A DNA stretch of 41,630 nucleotides from Pseudomonas tumuqii (lineage in GTDB: Bacteria; Pseudomonadota; Gammaproteobacteria; Pseudomonadales; Pseudomonadaceae): positions 1-41,630 of the forward strand of contig NZ_JAAOJA010000024.1 of NCBI RefSeq assembly GCF_013184545.1, read 5' to 3'. A program made the translations under genes and the position numbers. The notes beneath the pieces are model-generated. The model searched no databases. It was given only the letters and a program-made list of their open reading frames with translations, and was not told where the DNA came from. Each line of letters starts with the position of its first letter. The stretch's first letter is position 1. Shown in pieces: positions 18,184 through 26,847 of the stretch.

Positions 18184-18635
18184 GCGACCCACTGCGCGAG
18201 CTGTACCAGGAGGTGATCGTCGATCACGGCAAGCGGCCGCGCAATTTCCGCCGGCTCGAGGCCCCCAGCCGTTCGGCGGAGGGCTTCAACCCGCTGTGCG
18301 GCGACCAGCTCAGGCTCGAGCTGAAGCTCGCCGACGGGGTGATCGAGGACATCGCCTTCCAGGGGCAAGGCTGCGCCATTTCCCAGGCCTCGGCCTCCCT
18401 GCTGACCCTGGCGGTCAAGGGCATGCGCCAGGAGCAGGCGCTGGAACTGTTCGTCCGCGTGCATGCGCTGCTCACCGAGGGCCCGGGCAGTCAGGTGGCC
18501 CCGGAGACGCTCGGCAAGCTGGCGGTGCTGGCCGGGGTCTGGGAGTTTCCGCTGCGGGTCAAGTGCGCCGCCCTGGCCTGGCACACCCTGCGCAGCGCCC
18601 TCGCCGGCGACGCTGCGCCTGTCTCCACGGAGTAA
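18180..18635 (+). CDS. sufU: SufU, zinc-dependent sulfurtransferase partner of SufS
   Basis: A 151-residue IscU/SufU-fold protein with C40-G-D42, C65 (GQGCAISQASASLL) and C129 (VKCAALAW). The insertion between the second and third cysteines is the SufU mark; it lacks the IscU LPPVK motif. SufU accepts persulfide sulfur from SufS with help of a zinc ion held by these residues. It is typical of Gram-positive SUF systems; gammaproteobacterial suf operons usually carry sufE instead. The ATGA overlap with sufS shows coupling. Confidence 0.92.
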   Translation: MSDPLRELYQEVIVDHGKRPRNFRRLEAPSRSAEGFNPLCGDQLRLELKLADGVIEDIAFQGQGCAISQASASLLTLAVKGMRQEQALELFVRVHALLTEGPGSQVAPETLGKLAVLAGVWEFPLRVKCAALAWHTLRSALAGDAAPVSTE

Positions 18636-18638
18636 GCC

Positions 18639-19469
18639 ATGACCAGCGAACGCCCGAACCCGCAGATTCGCCTCAGCGAGGCGGCCCGGCACACCTTGGC
18701 CGACGCCCTGGCCCAGGGTGGCGGGAGTTGGCTGCGGCTGAAGATCGACCCGCACTTCGCCCATGAACTGCTGTTCGAGCCCGGCGCCGAGGACGATATC
18801 GTCGTCGAGCTGGACGGCATCACCCTGCTCCTCGATCCGTCGAGCGCGCGGCGCGCCGATGGCCTGCGCATCGACTTCGTCCAGGATCTGCACGGCGCCG
18901 GCTTGCGCTTCGACAATCCCAACCAGCCGGGGCGCGCCCAGCAGATCGCGCTCAGGCGCGACTGCGCGGCCACCCTGATTCCGCGCGGCGAGCCGCTGCG
19001 CCTGGCCCAGGGCGAGGCCGTGACGGTGACCCAGGCGCTCGGCGGCAGCTTCACGGTGAGAACCGCCAATGGCCAGCTGGCACGGATCGCCGCCGAGGAT
19101 GCCGACGCCCTCGGCCTGCAACCGCTGCCGACGACCGAGCCGGTGGCGGCCGGCGCCTTCGACCTCGACCAGGTGTTCGCCCTGCTGCGCAGCGTCTACG
19201 ACCCGGAAATCCCGATCAACGTGGTCGACCTCGGGCTGATCTACCAGTGCCAGGCCCAGCCGCTCGAGGACGGCAGCCAGCGGGTGAGCATCAAGATGTC
19301 GATGACTGCGCCCGGCTGCGGCATGGGCGACGTGCTCAAGGAGGAGGCGCGGGCCAAGGTGCAGACGCTCTCCGGGGTCAGCCAGGTCGAGGTCGAGCTG
19401 GTCTGGGAGCCACCCTGGGACCAGAGCCGCATGTCCGAGGCGGCGCGCCTGCAGCTCGGCCTGTTATGA
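18639..19469 (+). CDS. sufT: Fusion of degenerate SufA/HesB-like domain and SufT
   Basis: A 276-residue protein. Residues about 9-96 look like an A-type carrier domain (IRLSEAARHTLADAL, WLRLKIDPHF, ADGLRIDFVQDLHGAGLRFDNPN), but there is no cysteine before residue 109, so the three cluster-binding cysteines of IscA/SufA are absent. From about 107 it is SufT: RDCAATLIPRGEPLRL, VTVTQALGGSFTV, then a DUF59/MIP18 domain (176-262) with DPEIPINVVDLGLIY and C227 in TAPGCGMGD. SufT aids cluster maturation. The reading frame is continuous through the junction. Last gene of the suf operon; good ribosome site GGAG. Confidence 0.88.
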   Translation: MTSERPNPQIRLSEAARHTLADALAQGGGSWLRLKIDPHFAHELLFEPGAEDDIVVELDGITLLLDPSSARRADGLRIDFVQDLHGAGLRFDNPNQPGRAQQIALRRDCAATLIPRGEPLRLAQGEAVTVTQALGGSFTVRTANGQLARIAAEDADALGLQPLPTTEPVAAGAFDLDQVFALLRSVYDPEIPINVVDLGLIYQCQAQPLEDGSQRVSIKMSMTAPGCGMGDVLKEEARAKVQTLSGVSQVEVELVWEPPWDQSRMSEAARLQLGLL

Positions 19470-19507
19470 GGGGCCTACTGTGAAGAACCAAGAGTGAGGA
19501 AGCCGTC

Positions 19508-21511
19508 ATGAGCAATCGACTGGCCGAGGAAAACTCGCCCTATCTGCGCCAGCACGCGGAGAACCCGGTCGACTGGTACCCCTGGGGCGAGGCGGCCTTG
19601 CGCCGGGCGCGCAAGGAGGACAAGCCGATCCTGCTGTCGGTGGGCTATGCCGCCTGCCACTGGTGCCATGTGATGGCCCACGAGTCGTTCGCCAATCCGG
19701 ACATCGCCCGCCTGATGAACCAGTACTTCATCAACATCAAGGTCGACCGCCAGGAGCGCCCCGACCTCGACGAACTCTATCAAGGCGCGCTGCAGATGCT
19801 CGGCCAGGGCGGTGGCTGGCCGTTGACAGTGTTCCTCACCCCGCAGGGCGAACCCTTCTTCGCCGGCACCTATTTCCCGCCCGAGGACGGCTACGGCCGC
19901 CCCGGCCTGGCCCGGGTCGTGCGCGAGTTGGGTGAGGCCTGGCAACAGCAGCCCGCGGCGTTACGGCACCAGGCCGGACAGTTTCTCCAGGGTTACCGAA
20001 CCCTCGAGGCGCGCCTGCTGGCGGGGCAGGCACCGGCGCAGGAGGACCTGCCGGCACTGGCCGCGCGGCAGTTCGCCGCGCACAGCGACCCGCTGTACGG
20101 CGGCCTGGACCAGGCACCGAAGTTCCCCAACCCGCTGTGCTACGACCTGGTCCTGCGCCTGTCCCGGCGCCTGGACGAGCCGGCCCTGACACAGGCCCTC
20201 GACCTGACCCTCGAGCAGATGGCGGCCGGCGGGCTCTATGACCAACTGGGCGGCGGCTTCGCCCGCTACTGCGTGGATCGGCGCTGGAGCGTGCCGCACT
20301 TCGAGAAGATGCTCTATGACAACGGCCTGCTGGTGAAACTCTATGCCGACGCCTATCGCGCCAGCGGCAAGCCCGCCTGGCGCCAGGTGTTCGAGGAGAC
20401 CATCGACTACGTCCGTCGCGACCTGAGCCATCCCGAGGGCGGTTTCTACGCCGGCGAGGACGCCGACAGCGAGGGCGAGGAAGGCAAGTTCTACCTGTGG
20501 ACCCCGGCGCAGGTCGAGGCCGAGCTCGGCCCGGCGGACGCCGCCCTGGCCTGCCGCGCCTACGGCGTCAGCGCGGCCGGCAACTTCGAGCAGGGCCGCA
20601 CGGTGCTGCAGCGTGCCGCCCACCTCGCTGCCGAGGAGCAGGCGCGCCTGGCGCCGCTGCGGGCCAGGTTGCTGGCGGCGCGGGCGCGGCGCGTGCGGCC
20701 GGCGCGCGACGAGAACATCCTCACCAGCTGGAACGCGCTGATGATCCAGGGCCTCTGCGCAGCCTACCAGGCCAGCGGCAACGCCGAGCACCTGGACGCC
20801 GCGCGGCGCGCCGCCGACTTCCTCCAGCAGCACCTCAGCAGCGCCGAGGGCGGCCTGTACCGCGCCTGGCGCGACAGCACGGCCAAGGTGGCGGGCTTTC
20901 TCGACGACTACGCCGGTCTCGCCAACGCCCTGCTCGACCTCTACGAGAGCTGTCTCGAGCCGCGCTATCTCGAGCGCGCCAACCAACTGGTCGAGCTGAT
21001 CCTCACGCAGTTCTGGGACGACGGCTTCTACTTCACCCCGGCCAGCGGCGAACGGCTGATCCGGCGGCCGCGCGCCGCGCGCGACAACGCCTGGCCCTCG
21101 GGCACCTCGAGCAGCGTGTTCGCCTTGCTGCGGCTGTTCGAACTGAATGGCCGCGCGGCCTACCGCGAGCACGCCGAACAGGTGCTGGCGATGTACCGCG
21201 GCGCGGCCGCCGCGGACCCCTTCGCCTTCGCCCACCTGTTGGCGGCGCAGGAGTTCGCCCAACGCGGCCCGCTGAGCGTCATGGTCGACGGCGGACGCGA
21301 CGCCGCCAACGCCCTGCTCGAGGATCTGCGGCGCCACTACCTGCCGGCCCGCGTCCTGGCCCTGGCCGCAGACGTACCCCGCGCTGCGGACCGCCCCGCC
21401 AGCGCTGGCCAGGCCAGCGCCCATGTCTGCCACCGGCAAACCTGCAGCGCCCCGCTGAGCGACCCGGCCGCGCTACTGGCGCGCTGCCTGCGAATGCAGG
21501 ATGCGGGCTGA
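19508..21511 (+). CDS. DUF255 thioredoxin-like protein (YyaL/SPATA20 family)
   Basis: A 667-residue protein. The N-terminal thioredoxin-like domain opens NRLAEENSPYLRQHAENPVDWYPWGEAA and has CHWCHVM near residue 57. The rest is an (alpha/alpha) barrel resembling N-acylglucosamine 2-epimerases (FAGTYFPPEDGYGRPG, GGFYAGEDADSEGEEGKFYLW, ENILTSWNALMIQGL). The exact role of the family is not established. It starts 38 bases after sufT behind GAGGAAG and may be cotranscribed with suf. Length is normal for the family. Confidence 0.88.
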   Translation: MSNRLAEENSPYLRQHAENPVDWYPWGEAALRRARKEDKPILLSVGYAACHWCHVMAHESFANPDIARLMNQYFINIKVDRQERPDLDELYQGALQMLGQGGGWPLTVFLTPQGEPFFAGTYFPPEDGYGRPGLARVVRELGEAWQQQPAALRHQAGQFLQGYRTLEARLLAGQAPAQEDLPALAARQFAAHSDPLYGGLDQAPKFPNPLCYDLVLRLSRRLDEPALTQALDLTLEQMAAGGLYDQLGGGFARYCVDRRWSVPHFEKMLYDNGLLVKLYADAYRASGKPAWRQVFEETIDYVRRDLSHPEGGFYAGEDADSEGEEGKFYLWTPAQVEAELGPADAALACRAYGVSAAGNFEQGRTVLQRAAHLAAEEQARLAPLRARLLAARARRVRPARDENILTSWNALMIQGLCAAYQASGNAEHLDAARRAADFLQQHLSSAEGGLYRAWRDSTAKVAGFLDDYAGLANALLDLYESCLEPRYLERANQLVELILTQFWDDGFYFTPASGERLIRRPRAARDNAWPSGTSSSVFALLRLFELNGRAAYREHAEQVLAMYRGAAAADPFAFAHLLAAQEFAQRGPLSVMVDGGRDAANALLEDLRRHYLPARVLALAADVPRAADRPASAGQASAHVCHRQTCSAPLSDPAALLARCLRMQDAG

Positions 21512-21549
21512 CTCACCCGGCAAACCGGCCTGCCAGGCGTGTGCTCAGC

Positions 21550-21666
21550 GGTTGTGAAAATATCGAGCACCGTAGCGAGAACGTCTCCAGGCGTTCGCGG
21601 CAAGGCGCGCTACCTCAGCAGCGGGCGTCTGCAGGCGGTCGCAGTAGGCAGGAGTATTTGCACAAG
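21550..21666. repeat. MITE-like repeat, copy 3 (with internal expansion)
   Basis: A 117-bp element opening GGTTGTGAAAATATCGAG and closing TATTTGCACAAGC, with the CAGCAGCGGGCG and AGTAGGC blocks of copies 1 and 2. It is about 40 bases longer, with an extra CGTCTCCAGGCGTTCGCGGC-type segment. It lies between two convergent genes. Confidence 0.65.
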
Positions 21667-21669
21667 CAC

Positions 21670-22155
21670 TCAGCCGCGCTTCTTGCGGTAGGTCCCGATC
21701 AACTCGGCCTTAGCCAGGACATGGCCCTGCATGGCGCCTTCGAGCTGGGCCTTGGTCGGCCGGCCGAGATCCGGCAGAACGCAGTCCAGCGCATAGAGCT
21801 TGTGAAAATAGCGGTGGCTGCCGATCGGCGGACAGGGCCCGCCGTAGCCGGTCCTGCGCCAGTCGTTGCGGCCCTGCAGGGTGCCGGGCGGCAGCGTGTG
21901 CAGGTCTTCCGCCAGCTCGCGGGTGGCCGGCGGCAGGTTGTACAGTAGCCAGTGCACCCAGGTGATCTTGGGCGCGTCCGGGTCCGGCGCGTCCGGGTCG
22001 TCGACGATCAGCACCAGGCTCTCGCTGCCCGGTGGCACACCGCTCCACGCCAGCGGCGGGGAAATATCCTGACCCTCGCAGGTATAGCGCGATGGGATCG
22101 CGCCCTGGTCAGGAAAAGCGGCGGAACTGAGCGTCATCATGGCCGTTACGGTCAT
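21670..22155 (-). CDS. YbhB/YbcL family PEBP (Raf kinase inhibitor-like) protein
   Basis: A 161-residue protein with the bacterial PEBP motifs: SRYTCEGQDISPPLAWSGVP, LVLIVDDPDAPDP, WVHWLLYNLP, YGGPCPPIGSHRYFHKLYALD. The DPD and GP-P-GSHRY segments form the anion-binding pocket of the fold. No signal peptide. The biochemical role in bacteria is not clear. I choose the ATG at 22155, preceded by AAGGAGT, over the longer frame from 22188. Convergent with the DUF255 gene. Confidence 0.86.
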   Translation of the reverse strand: MTVTAMMTLSSAAFPDQGAIPSRYTCEGQDISPPLAWSGVPPGSESLVLIVDDPDAPDPDAPKITWVHWLLYNLPPATRELAEDLHTLPPGTLQGRNDWRRTGYGGPCPPIGSHRYFHKLYALDCVLPDLGRPTKAQLEGAMQGHVLAKAELIGTYRKKRG

Positions 22156-22281
22156 GGCCGTTACTCCTTGTCGAACGGGCATTGGCACCCGCTTGGCGCC
22201 GCTGCCCCGCTAAGGAAAACCATATGAAAACTATAGCCAGCCGCGCACCAGACAGCGCCGTGAGGCGCCATGCGGTCGTGG

Positions 22282-23439
22282 TCAAGGCGCGATGGCCGCC
22301 AACCCCTGCTGCAGATCGCGGCGCAGATCCTCAACATGCTCGATGCCCACCGACAGCCGCACCAGATTGTCGCTGATGCCGAGCTGTGCCCGGCGTTCGG
22401 CGGGAATCGAGGCGTGGGTCATCTTGGCCGGTTGGCTGATCAGGCTTTCCACCCCGCCCAGGCTCTCGGCCAGGGTGAACAGCTGGGTGGCTTCGAGGAA
22501 GCGCCGGGTGCCTTCAGCGTCGCTGGCCAGGTACAGGCTGATCAGGCCGCCAAAGCCGCGCATCTGCCGTACCGCCAGCTCGTGCTGGGGATGGCTGCCC
22601 AGGCCAGGGTAGAGCACCGACGCCACCTGTGGTTGCTGCTCCAGCCAGGCGGCCAGCTCGCCGGCGTTGACGACGTGACGTTGCAGGCGCAGGGCCAGGG
22701 TGCGCATGCCACGCAGGCAGAGGAAGCTGGAGAACGGATCGAGGATGCTGCCCACCGAGTTCTGCAGGAAGCTCAACTGCTCGGCCAGTTCCGCGCGGTC
22801 GGCAATGGCCACCAGCCCGGCGATCACGTCGGAATGGCCGTTGAGGTACTTGGTCGCCGAATGCACGACGATGTCGAAGCCGTGTTCCAGCGGCCGCTGC
22901 AGGTACGGCGAGGCGAAGGTGTTGTCGGCCACGGTGAGGATGCCGCGGGCGCGACCGAGCTGGCCGACCTGAGCCAGGTCGCAGAGTTTCAGGGTGGGAT
23001 TGGTCGGGGTCTCGACCCAGATCATCCGCGTCTCGGGCCTGAGTGCGGCGGCCAGGCTGGCGGCATCGGCGTCCGCCGGCACATAGCTGACCTGCAGGCC
23101 GGCGCTGGGCTTGCGCACCCGCTCGAACAGGCGGTAGGTACCGCCGTAGAGGTCGTCCACCGCGACTATGTGGCTGTTCGCCGGTAGCAGTTCCAGCACC
23201 GTGGCGCAGGCCGCCAGGCCGGATGAAAAGGCATAGCCGTGGGCGCCACCCTCCAGCTCGGCAATGGCCCGTTCCAGCGCCTGGCGCGTGGGGTTCTGGC
23301 TGCGCCCGTACTCGTAGCCGGCATGCACCCCCGGCGACTGCTGACGGAAGGTCGAGGTGGCGTAGATCGGCGGCATCACCGCACCGGTCCAGTCCGGCTC
23401 GTAACCGGCGTGCACGGTGAGGGTTTCGAATTCGCTCAT
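22282..23439 (-). CDS. Cystathionine gamma-lyase / gamma-synthase type enzyme
   Basis: A 385-residue Cys/Met-metabolism PLP enzyme: YEYGRSQNPTRQALERAIAELEGG, SSGLAACATVLELL, DDLYGGTYRLFERV, ETPTNPTLKLCDL, and the PLP-lysine in HSATKYLNGHSDV (near residue 200). Paired with the cystathionine beta-synthase gene just upstream, it most likely acts as the gamma-lyase of reverse transsulfuration (cystathionine to cysteine, 2-oxobutyrate and ammonia), as in the PA0400/PA0399 pair of P. aeruginosa. The sequence alone does not separate lyase from synthase. The start is ATG 23439 behind GGGAGT; an upstream in-frame ATG (23583) lies in repeat sequence. Confidence 0.88.
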   Translation of the reverse strand: MSEFETLTVHAGYEPDWTGAVMPPIYATSTFRQQSPGVHAGYEYGRSQNPTRQALERAIAELEGGAHGYAFSSGLAACATVLELLPANSHIVAVDDLYGGTYRLFERVRKPSAGLQVSYVPADADAASLAAALRPETRMIWVETPTNPTLKLCDLAQVGQLGRARGILTVADNTFASPYLQRPLEHGFDIVVHSATKYLNGHSDVIAGLVAIADRAELAEQLSFLQNSVGSILDPFSSFLCLRGMRTLALRLQRHVVNAGELAAWLEQQPQVASVLYPGLGSHPQHELAVRQMRGFGGLISLYLASDAEGTRRFLEATQLFTLAESLGGVESLISQPAKMTHASIPAERRAQLGISDNLVRLSVGIEHVEDLRRDLQQGLAAIAP

Positions 23440-23563
23440 GTTGCGACTCCCGTAGAGGTTCTGCCTGTTCACTGGCGGTGCTTCGGCCAGCTTGCTCATA
23501 GAGCGGTTCGCCACGCAGCGGCGCGTCAATTGCCTTGGCATCCGTGTCGGCCCCACCAACAGC

Positions 23564-23608
23564 ATGGGTATCTCTGCGCTCAACCTACGCGGCCCGACCC
23601 ATCCTACG
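23564..23608. repeat. CGTAGG-family repeat, short copy
   Basis: ATGGGTATCTCTGCGCTCAA followed by CCTACGCGGCCCGACCCATC and CTACG. The second part is nearly identical to 12041-12067 and the first is the reverse complement of the other end of that element (GAGCGCAGCGATACCCAT). So it is a collapsed copy keeping both ends. It lies in the 232-base gap between the cystathionine genes. Confidence 0.6.
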
Positions 23609-23671
23609 AGCTAATCGCCAGCAAGGACTGGGACGTCCCCCTGGCTCCTACAGAGGGCTCGCCAAGCCCTC

Positions 23672-25036
23672 CTAGCGCAGGGTGCGACGCCAGAGGTTGA
23701 GCACATCGCTCTTGGTGATCAGGCCGAGGAAACGGCCCTGTTCGACGATCAACGCCACATGGCCCTCGTCGAAGGTCTGCAGCAGGCGCTCCAGCGGCAC
23801 GTCCGGGTCGAGGGTCTGCAACTTGCTGACCATCGCCTCGCGCACCGGCAGCTGGAAATGCGCCGGCGCATCCTTCACCGCGCGCAGCAGATCCCACTCG
23901 TCGATCAAGCCGACCACATGGTCGCCCTCCATCACCGGCACTTGGTCGATGTCGTGGAAGCGCATGCGCCCGTACACCGCCGCCAGGGTCTCGTCGGGCT
24001 TGCAGGTGACGGTGGTGCCTTCCTCGTAGCGCCGGGCAATCAGGTCGCGCAGGTTGCCTTGCTTGGGCCGTTCAATCAGGCCCTGGTCGATCATCCAGTA
24101 GTCGTTGAACATTTTCGACAGGTACTTGTTGCCGCTGTCGCAGACGAAGGTCAGCACCCGCTTGGGCGTGGTCTGCTCGCGGCAGTAGCGCAAGGCCGCG
24201 GCCAGCAGGGTGCCGGACGAGGAGCCGGCCAGCACGCCCTCCTCCTTGAGCAGCAGGCGCGCGGTGTGCAGGCTCTCGGCGTCGTCGATGCGGTAGGCGC
24301 GCTTGACCAGGGCGAAGTCGGCGATGGCCGGCACGAAGTCCTCGCCGATGCCCTCCACCAGCCAGCTGCCGGCCTCGCCGAACTGGCCGGTCTCCACGTA
24401 GTCGGCCAGCACCGAACCTGCCGGGTCGGCCAGGACCATCTCGACCTGGGGCGCCACCTTCTGGAAGAAATGGGTCAGGCCGCCGAGGGTGCCGCCCGAG
24501 CCGACGCCGACCACCACCGCATCCACGCGCTGCTCCATCTGCCGCCAGATTTCCGGGCCGGTGCCGCTCTCGTGGGCCCAGGCATTGGCCGGGTTGTTGA
24601 ACTGGTCGATGTAGAAGGCGCCCGGCATCTGCGCGGCGATGCTGCGCGCCAGGTCCTGGTAGTAATCGGGGTGGCCCTTGCCGACATCGGAGCGGGTCAG
24701 GCGCACCTCGGCGCCGAGGGCCTTGAGGTGGAAGATCTTCTCGCGGCTCATCTTGTCCGGCACCACCAGCAGCATGTGGTAGCCCTTCTGCGCGGCCACC
24801 AGGGCCAGGCCCAGGCCGGTGTTACCGGCGGTGGCCTCGATGATGGTGCCGCCGGGCTGCAGCTGGCCGCTGGCTTCGGCGGCCTCGATCATGGTCAGGG
24901 CGATGCGGTCCTTGATCGAGCCGCCGGGGTTCTGGTTTTCCAGCTTGACGAACAGCTGGCACGGCCCAGTGTCGAGGTGGGTCAGTGGCAGGATCGGCGT
25001 GTTGCCGATCATCTCGAGCAAGGGATTGGCGGACAT
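23672..25036 (-). CDS. Cystathionine beta-synthase
   Basis: A 454-residue protein. The N-terminal fold II PLP domain has K42 in NQNPGGSIKDR, TAGNTGLG, VGVGSGGTLGG and GSSSGTLLAA. The C-terminus has two CBS domains (about 340-450: VTCKPDETLAAVYGRMRFHDIDQVPVM, MVSKLQTLDPDVPLERLLQTFDEGHVALIVE). It condenses homocysteine with serine to cystathionine (or makes cysteine from O-acetylserine). ATG 25036 follows GGAGGG. First of the pair with the gamma-lyase gene 232 bases downstream. Confidence 0.92.
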   Translation of the reverse strand: MSANPLLEMIGNTPILPLTHLDTGPCQLFVKLENQNPGGSIKDRIALTMIEAAEASGQLQPGGTIIEATAGNTGLGLALVAAQKGYHMLLVVPDKMSREKIFHLKALGAEVRLTRSDVGKGHPDYYQDLARSIAAQMPGAFYIDQFNNPANAWAHESGTGPEIWRQMEQRVDAVVVGVGSGGTLGGLTHFFQKVAPQVEMVLADPAGSVLADYVETGQFGEAGSWLVEGIGEDFVPAIADFALVKRAYRIDDAESLHTARLLLKEEGVLAGSSSGTLLAAALRYCREQTTPKRVLTFVCDSGNKYLSKMFNDYWMIDQGLIERPKQGNLRDLIARRYEEGTTVTCKPDETLAAVYGRMRFHDIDQVPVMEGDHVVGLIDEWDLLRAVKDAPAHFQLPVREAMVSKLQTLDPDVPLERLLQTFDEGHVALIVEQGRFLGLITKSDVLNLWRRTLR

Positions 25037-25342
25037 CGTCTTGGCCCTCCGTGACACAGTCGATTGCATTGCCGAGTCAGGATTACGCCTTAACTTATAG
25101 GCGCTGCACTGGCAGAGGGCCAATCCGCCCGACCGACGAGCCTTCGCCTGGCCCAGCTGCTGTCGACTCGGGCAGCGACAGTTTTCCTCCCCTATACTTC
25201 CTCCAGCGTTTCGCGCCGGCCTGCTAACAGGGCCAGGCGCGATGCGGGATGAATTGCTGGCCGAATTGACGATCTATTCGACCTTGCTGTTTGGCAGGAT
25301 GTTTGTGTGGCCAGTGCGCGACAGGAACAGGATGCAAAACAC
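25037..25342. other. Divergent promoter region, cystathionine beta-synthase / coxB
   Basis: About 300 bases between divergent operons. I see no gene and no confident box. AT content rises near 25250-25305. Promoters for both sides are expected here. Confidence 0.4.
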
Positions 25343-26806
25343 ATGGTATTTGCAATTGTCTTGGTGCTAATCGTTGTGGCATCGGTACTGTTCCATGTAC
25401 TGAGCCCTTGGCAGGCAACGGCGGCAGCCTCCAACTGGGGTTCGATAGACGCCGCACTGTTTATCACCCTGCTCATCACCGGCATCTTCTTCGTCGCCGT
25501 CAGCCTGTTCATGGTGCTGGCGATCATTCGTTACCGCCATAAAGAAGGACGCCGGGCGGCCTATCAGCCCGAAAACAAGAAGCTGGAATGGTGGCTGATC
25601 GGTATCACCAGTGTCGGCATCATCGGCCTGCTGGCCCCAGGCCTGGTGGTTTACCACGACTTCGTCCGGGTGCCGGCAGACGCCCACGAACTGGAAGTGG
25701 TCGCCCAGCAGTGGCAGTGGGCCTTTCGCTTTCCCGGCCAGGATCGCAAGCTGGGCAAGTCGGATGTGAAATGGATCAGCAACGCCAACCCCCTCGGCCT
25801 CGACCCCAACGACCCATCTGGGCAGGACGATGTGCTGATCCGCAACAATCAAGTGCATCTGCCGCTCGATCAACCGGTGAAGGTGCTGCTGCGCTCCAAG
25901 GACGTGCTGCACAATTTCTATGTCCCGCAGATCCGCAGCAAGATGGACATGGTGCCCGGCATGGTCTCCTACTTCTGGTTCACCCCGACCAAGCTCGGCA
26001 GCTATGACGTGCTGTGCGCCGAGTACTGCGGCCTGGCCCATTACAATATGCGCGGCAACATGATCGTCGAGGAACCCGCGGCCTTCGAGCAGTGGCTGAA
26101 CAGCCAGCCGACCTTTGCCCAGACCCTGCATAGCGCCGCCAAACCCAGCCGTGAAAGCGTGCTGGAGCACGGCCGCCAGTTGGCACAGAACTCCGGCTGC
26201 CTGGCCTGCCACAGCCTGGATGGCAGTGCCAGCCTCGGCCCGAGCTGGAAGGATCTATATGGCCGCACCGAGCAGCTTGCCGACGGCAGCAGCGTACAGG
26301 TCGACGAGGCCTACCTGATCGAATCGATCCGCGAGCCCAAGGCCAAGCTGGTGCAAGGCTACCCGCCGGTCATGGTGCCCTACACTTTCAATCAGGAAGA
26401 GCTGGATGCGCTGCTCACCCTGATCAAGTCGCTCAGTGGCGCGCCGCCAGACGAACAGGCTCCGGCCGGCGCGGCGGCAACCTCCGGTGACCTGGCGGCG
26501 CAGGGCCGGCAACTGGCCAGCTCCCTCGGTTGCCTGACCTGCCACAGCCTCGATGGCAAGCCGGGCGTCGGGCCGACTTGGCTGGGCCTGTATGGCAAGA
26601 CCCAAAGCGGGGCCGACGGCACCCCGCGGGAGGTCGATGAGGCCTATCTCAAGGAGTCCATTCGCGATCCCGGCGCGGTGATCGCCCAGGGGTTTACCCC
26701 GGTCATGCCGGCCTTCGAGCTGACGGATGACGAACTCGACGCCTTGGTCGCGTTGATCAGGTCGACCGCCGGCGAAGGCGACAGCACACCGGGAGCAGCA
26801 CCCTAA
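25343..26806 (+). CDS. coxB: Cytochrome c oxidase subunit II with two fused cytochrome c domains
   Basis: A 487-residue protein. Two membrane segments lie at about residues 2-20 and 36-62, with a further hydrophobic stretch near 80-100. The cupredoxin domain holds the CuA site: HNFYVPQIRSKMDMVPGM and CAEYCGLAHYNM (both Cys, Glu, His, Met). Two class I cytochrome c domains follow: CLACH with distal Met in GYPPVMVPY, and CLTCH with GFTPVMPAF. Their similarity (DEAYLIESIREPKAK / DEAYLKESIRDPGAV) shows tandem duplication. ATG 25343 has AGGA 9 bases upstream and fits the family start; an in-frame GTG at 25307 is the alternative. Subunits of this kind take electrons directly from cytochrome c or donors at the outer face. 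Confidence 0.9.
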   Translation: MVFAIVLVLIVVASVLFHVLSPWQATAAASNWGSIDAALFITLLITGIFFVAVSLFMVLAIIRYRHKEGRRAAYQPENKKLEWWLIGITSVGIIGLLAPGLVVYHDFVRVPADAHELEVVAQQWQWAFRFPGQDRKLGKSDVKWISNANPLGLDPNDPSGQDDVLIRNNQVHLPLDQPVKVLLRSKDVLHNFYVPQIRSKMDMVPGMVSYFWFTPTKLGSYDVLCAEYCGLAHYNMRGNMIVEEPAAFEQWLNSQPTFAQTLHSAAKPSRESVLEHGRQLAQNSGCLACHSLDGSASLGPSWKDLYGRTEQLADGSSVQVDEAYLIESIREPKAKLVQGYPPVMVPYTFNQEELDALLTLIKSLSGAPPDEQAPAGAAATSGDLAAQGRQLASSLGCLTCHSLDGKPGVGPTWLGLYGKTQSGADGTPREVDEAYLKESIRDPGAVIAQGFTPVMPAFELTDDELDALVALIRSTAGEGDSTPGAAP

Positions 26807-26847
26807 GCCGTCAATATGCACTCAACCCTCACCCGGAGGATGACGTG

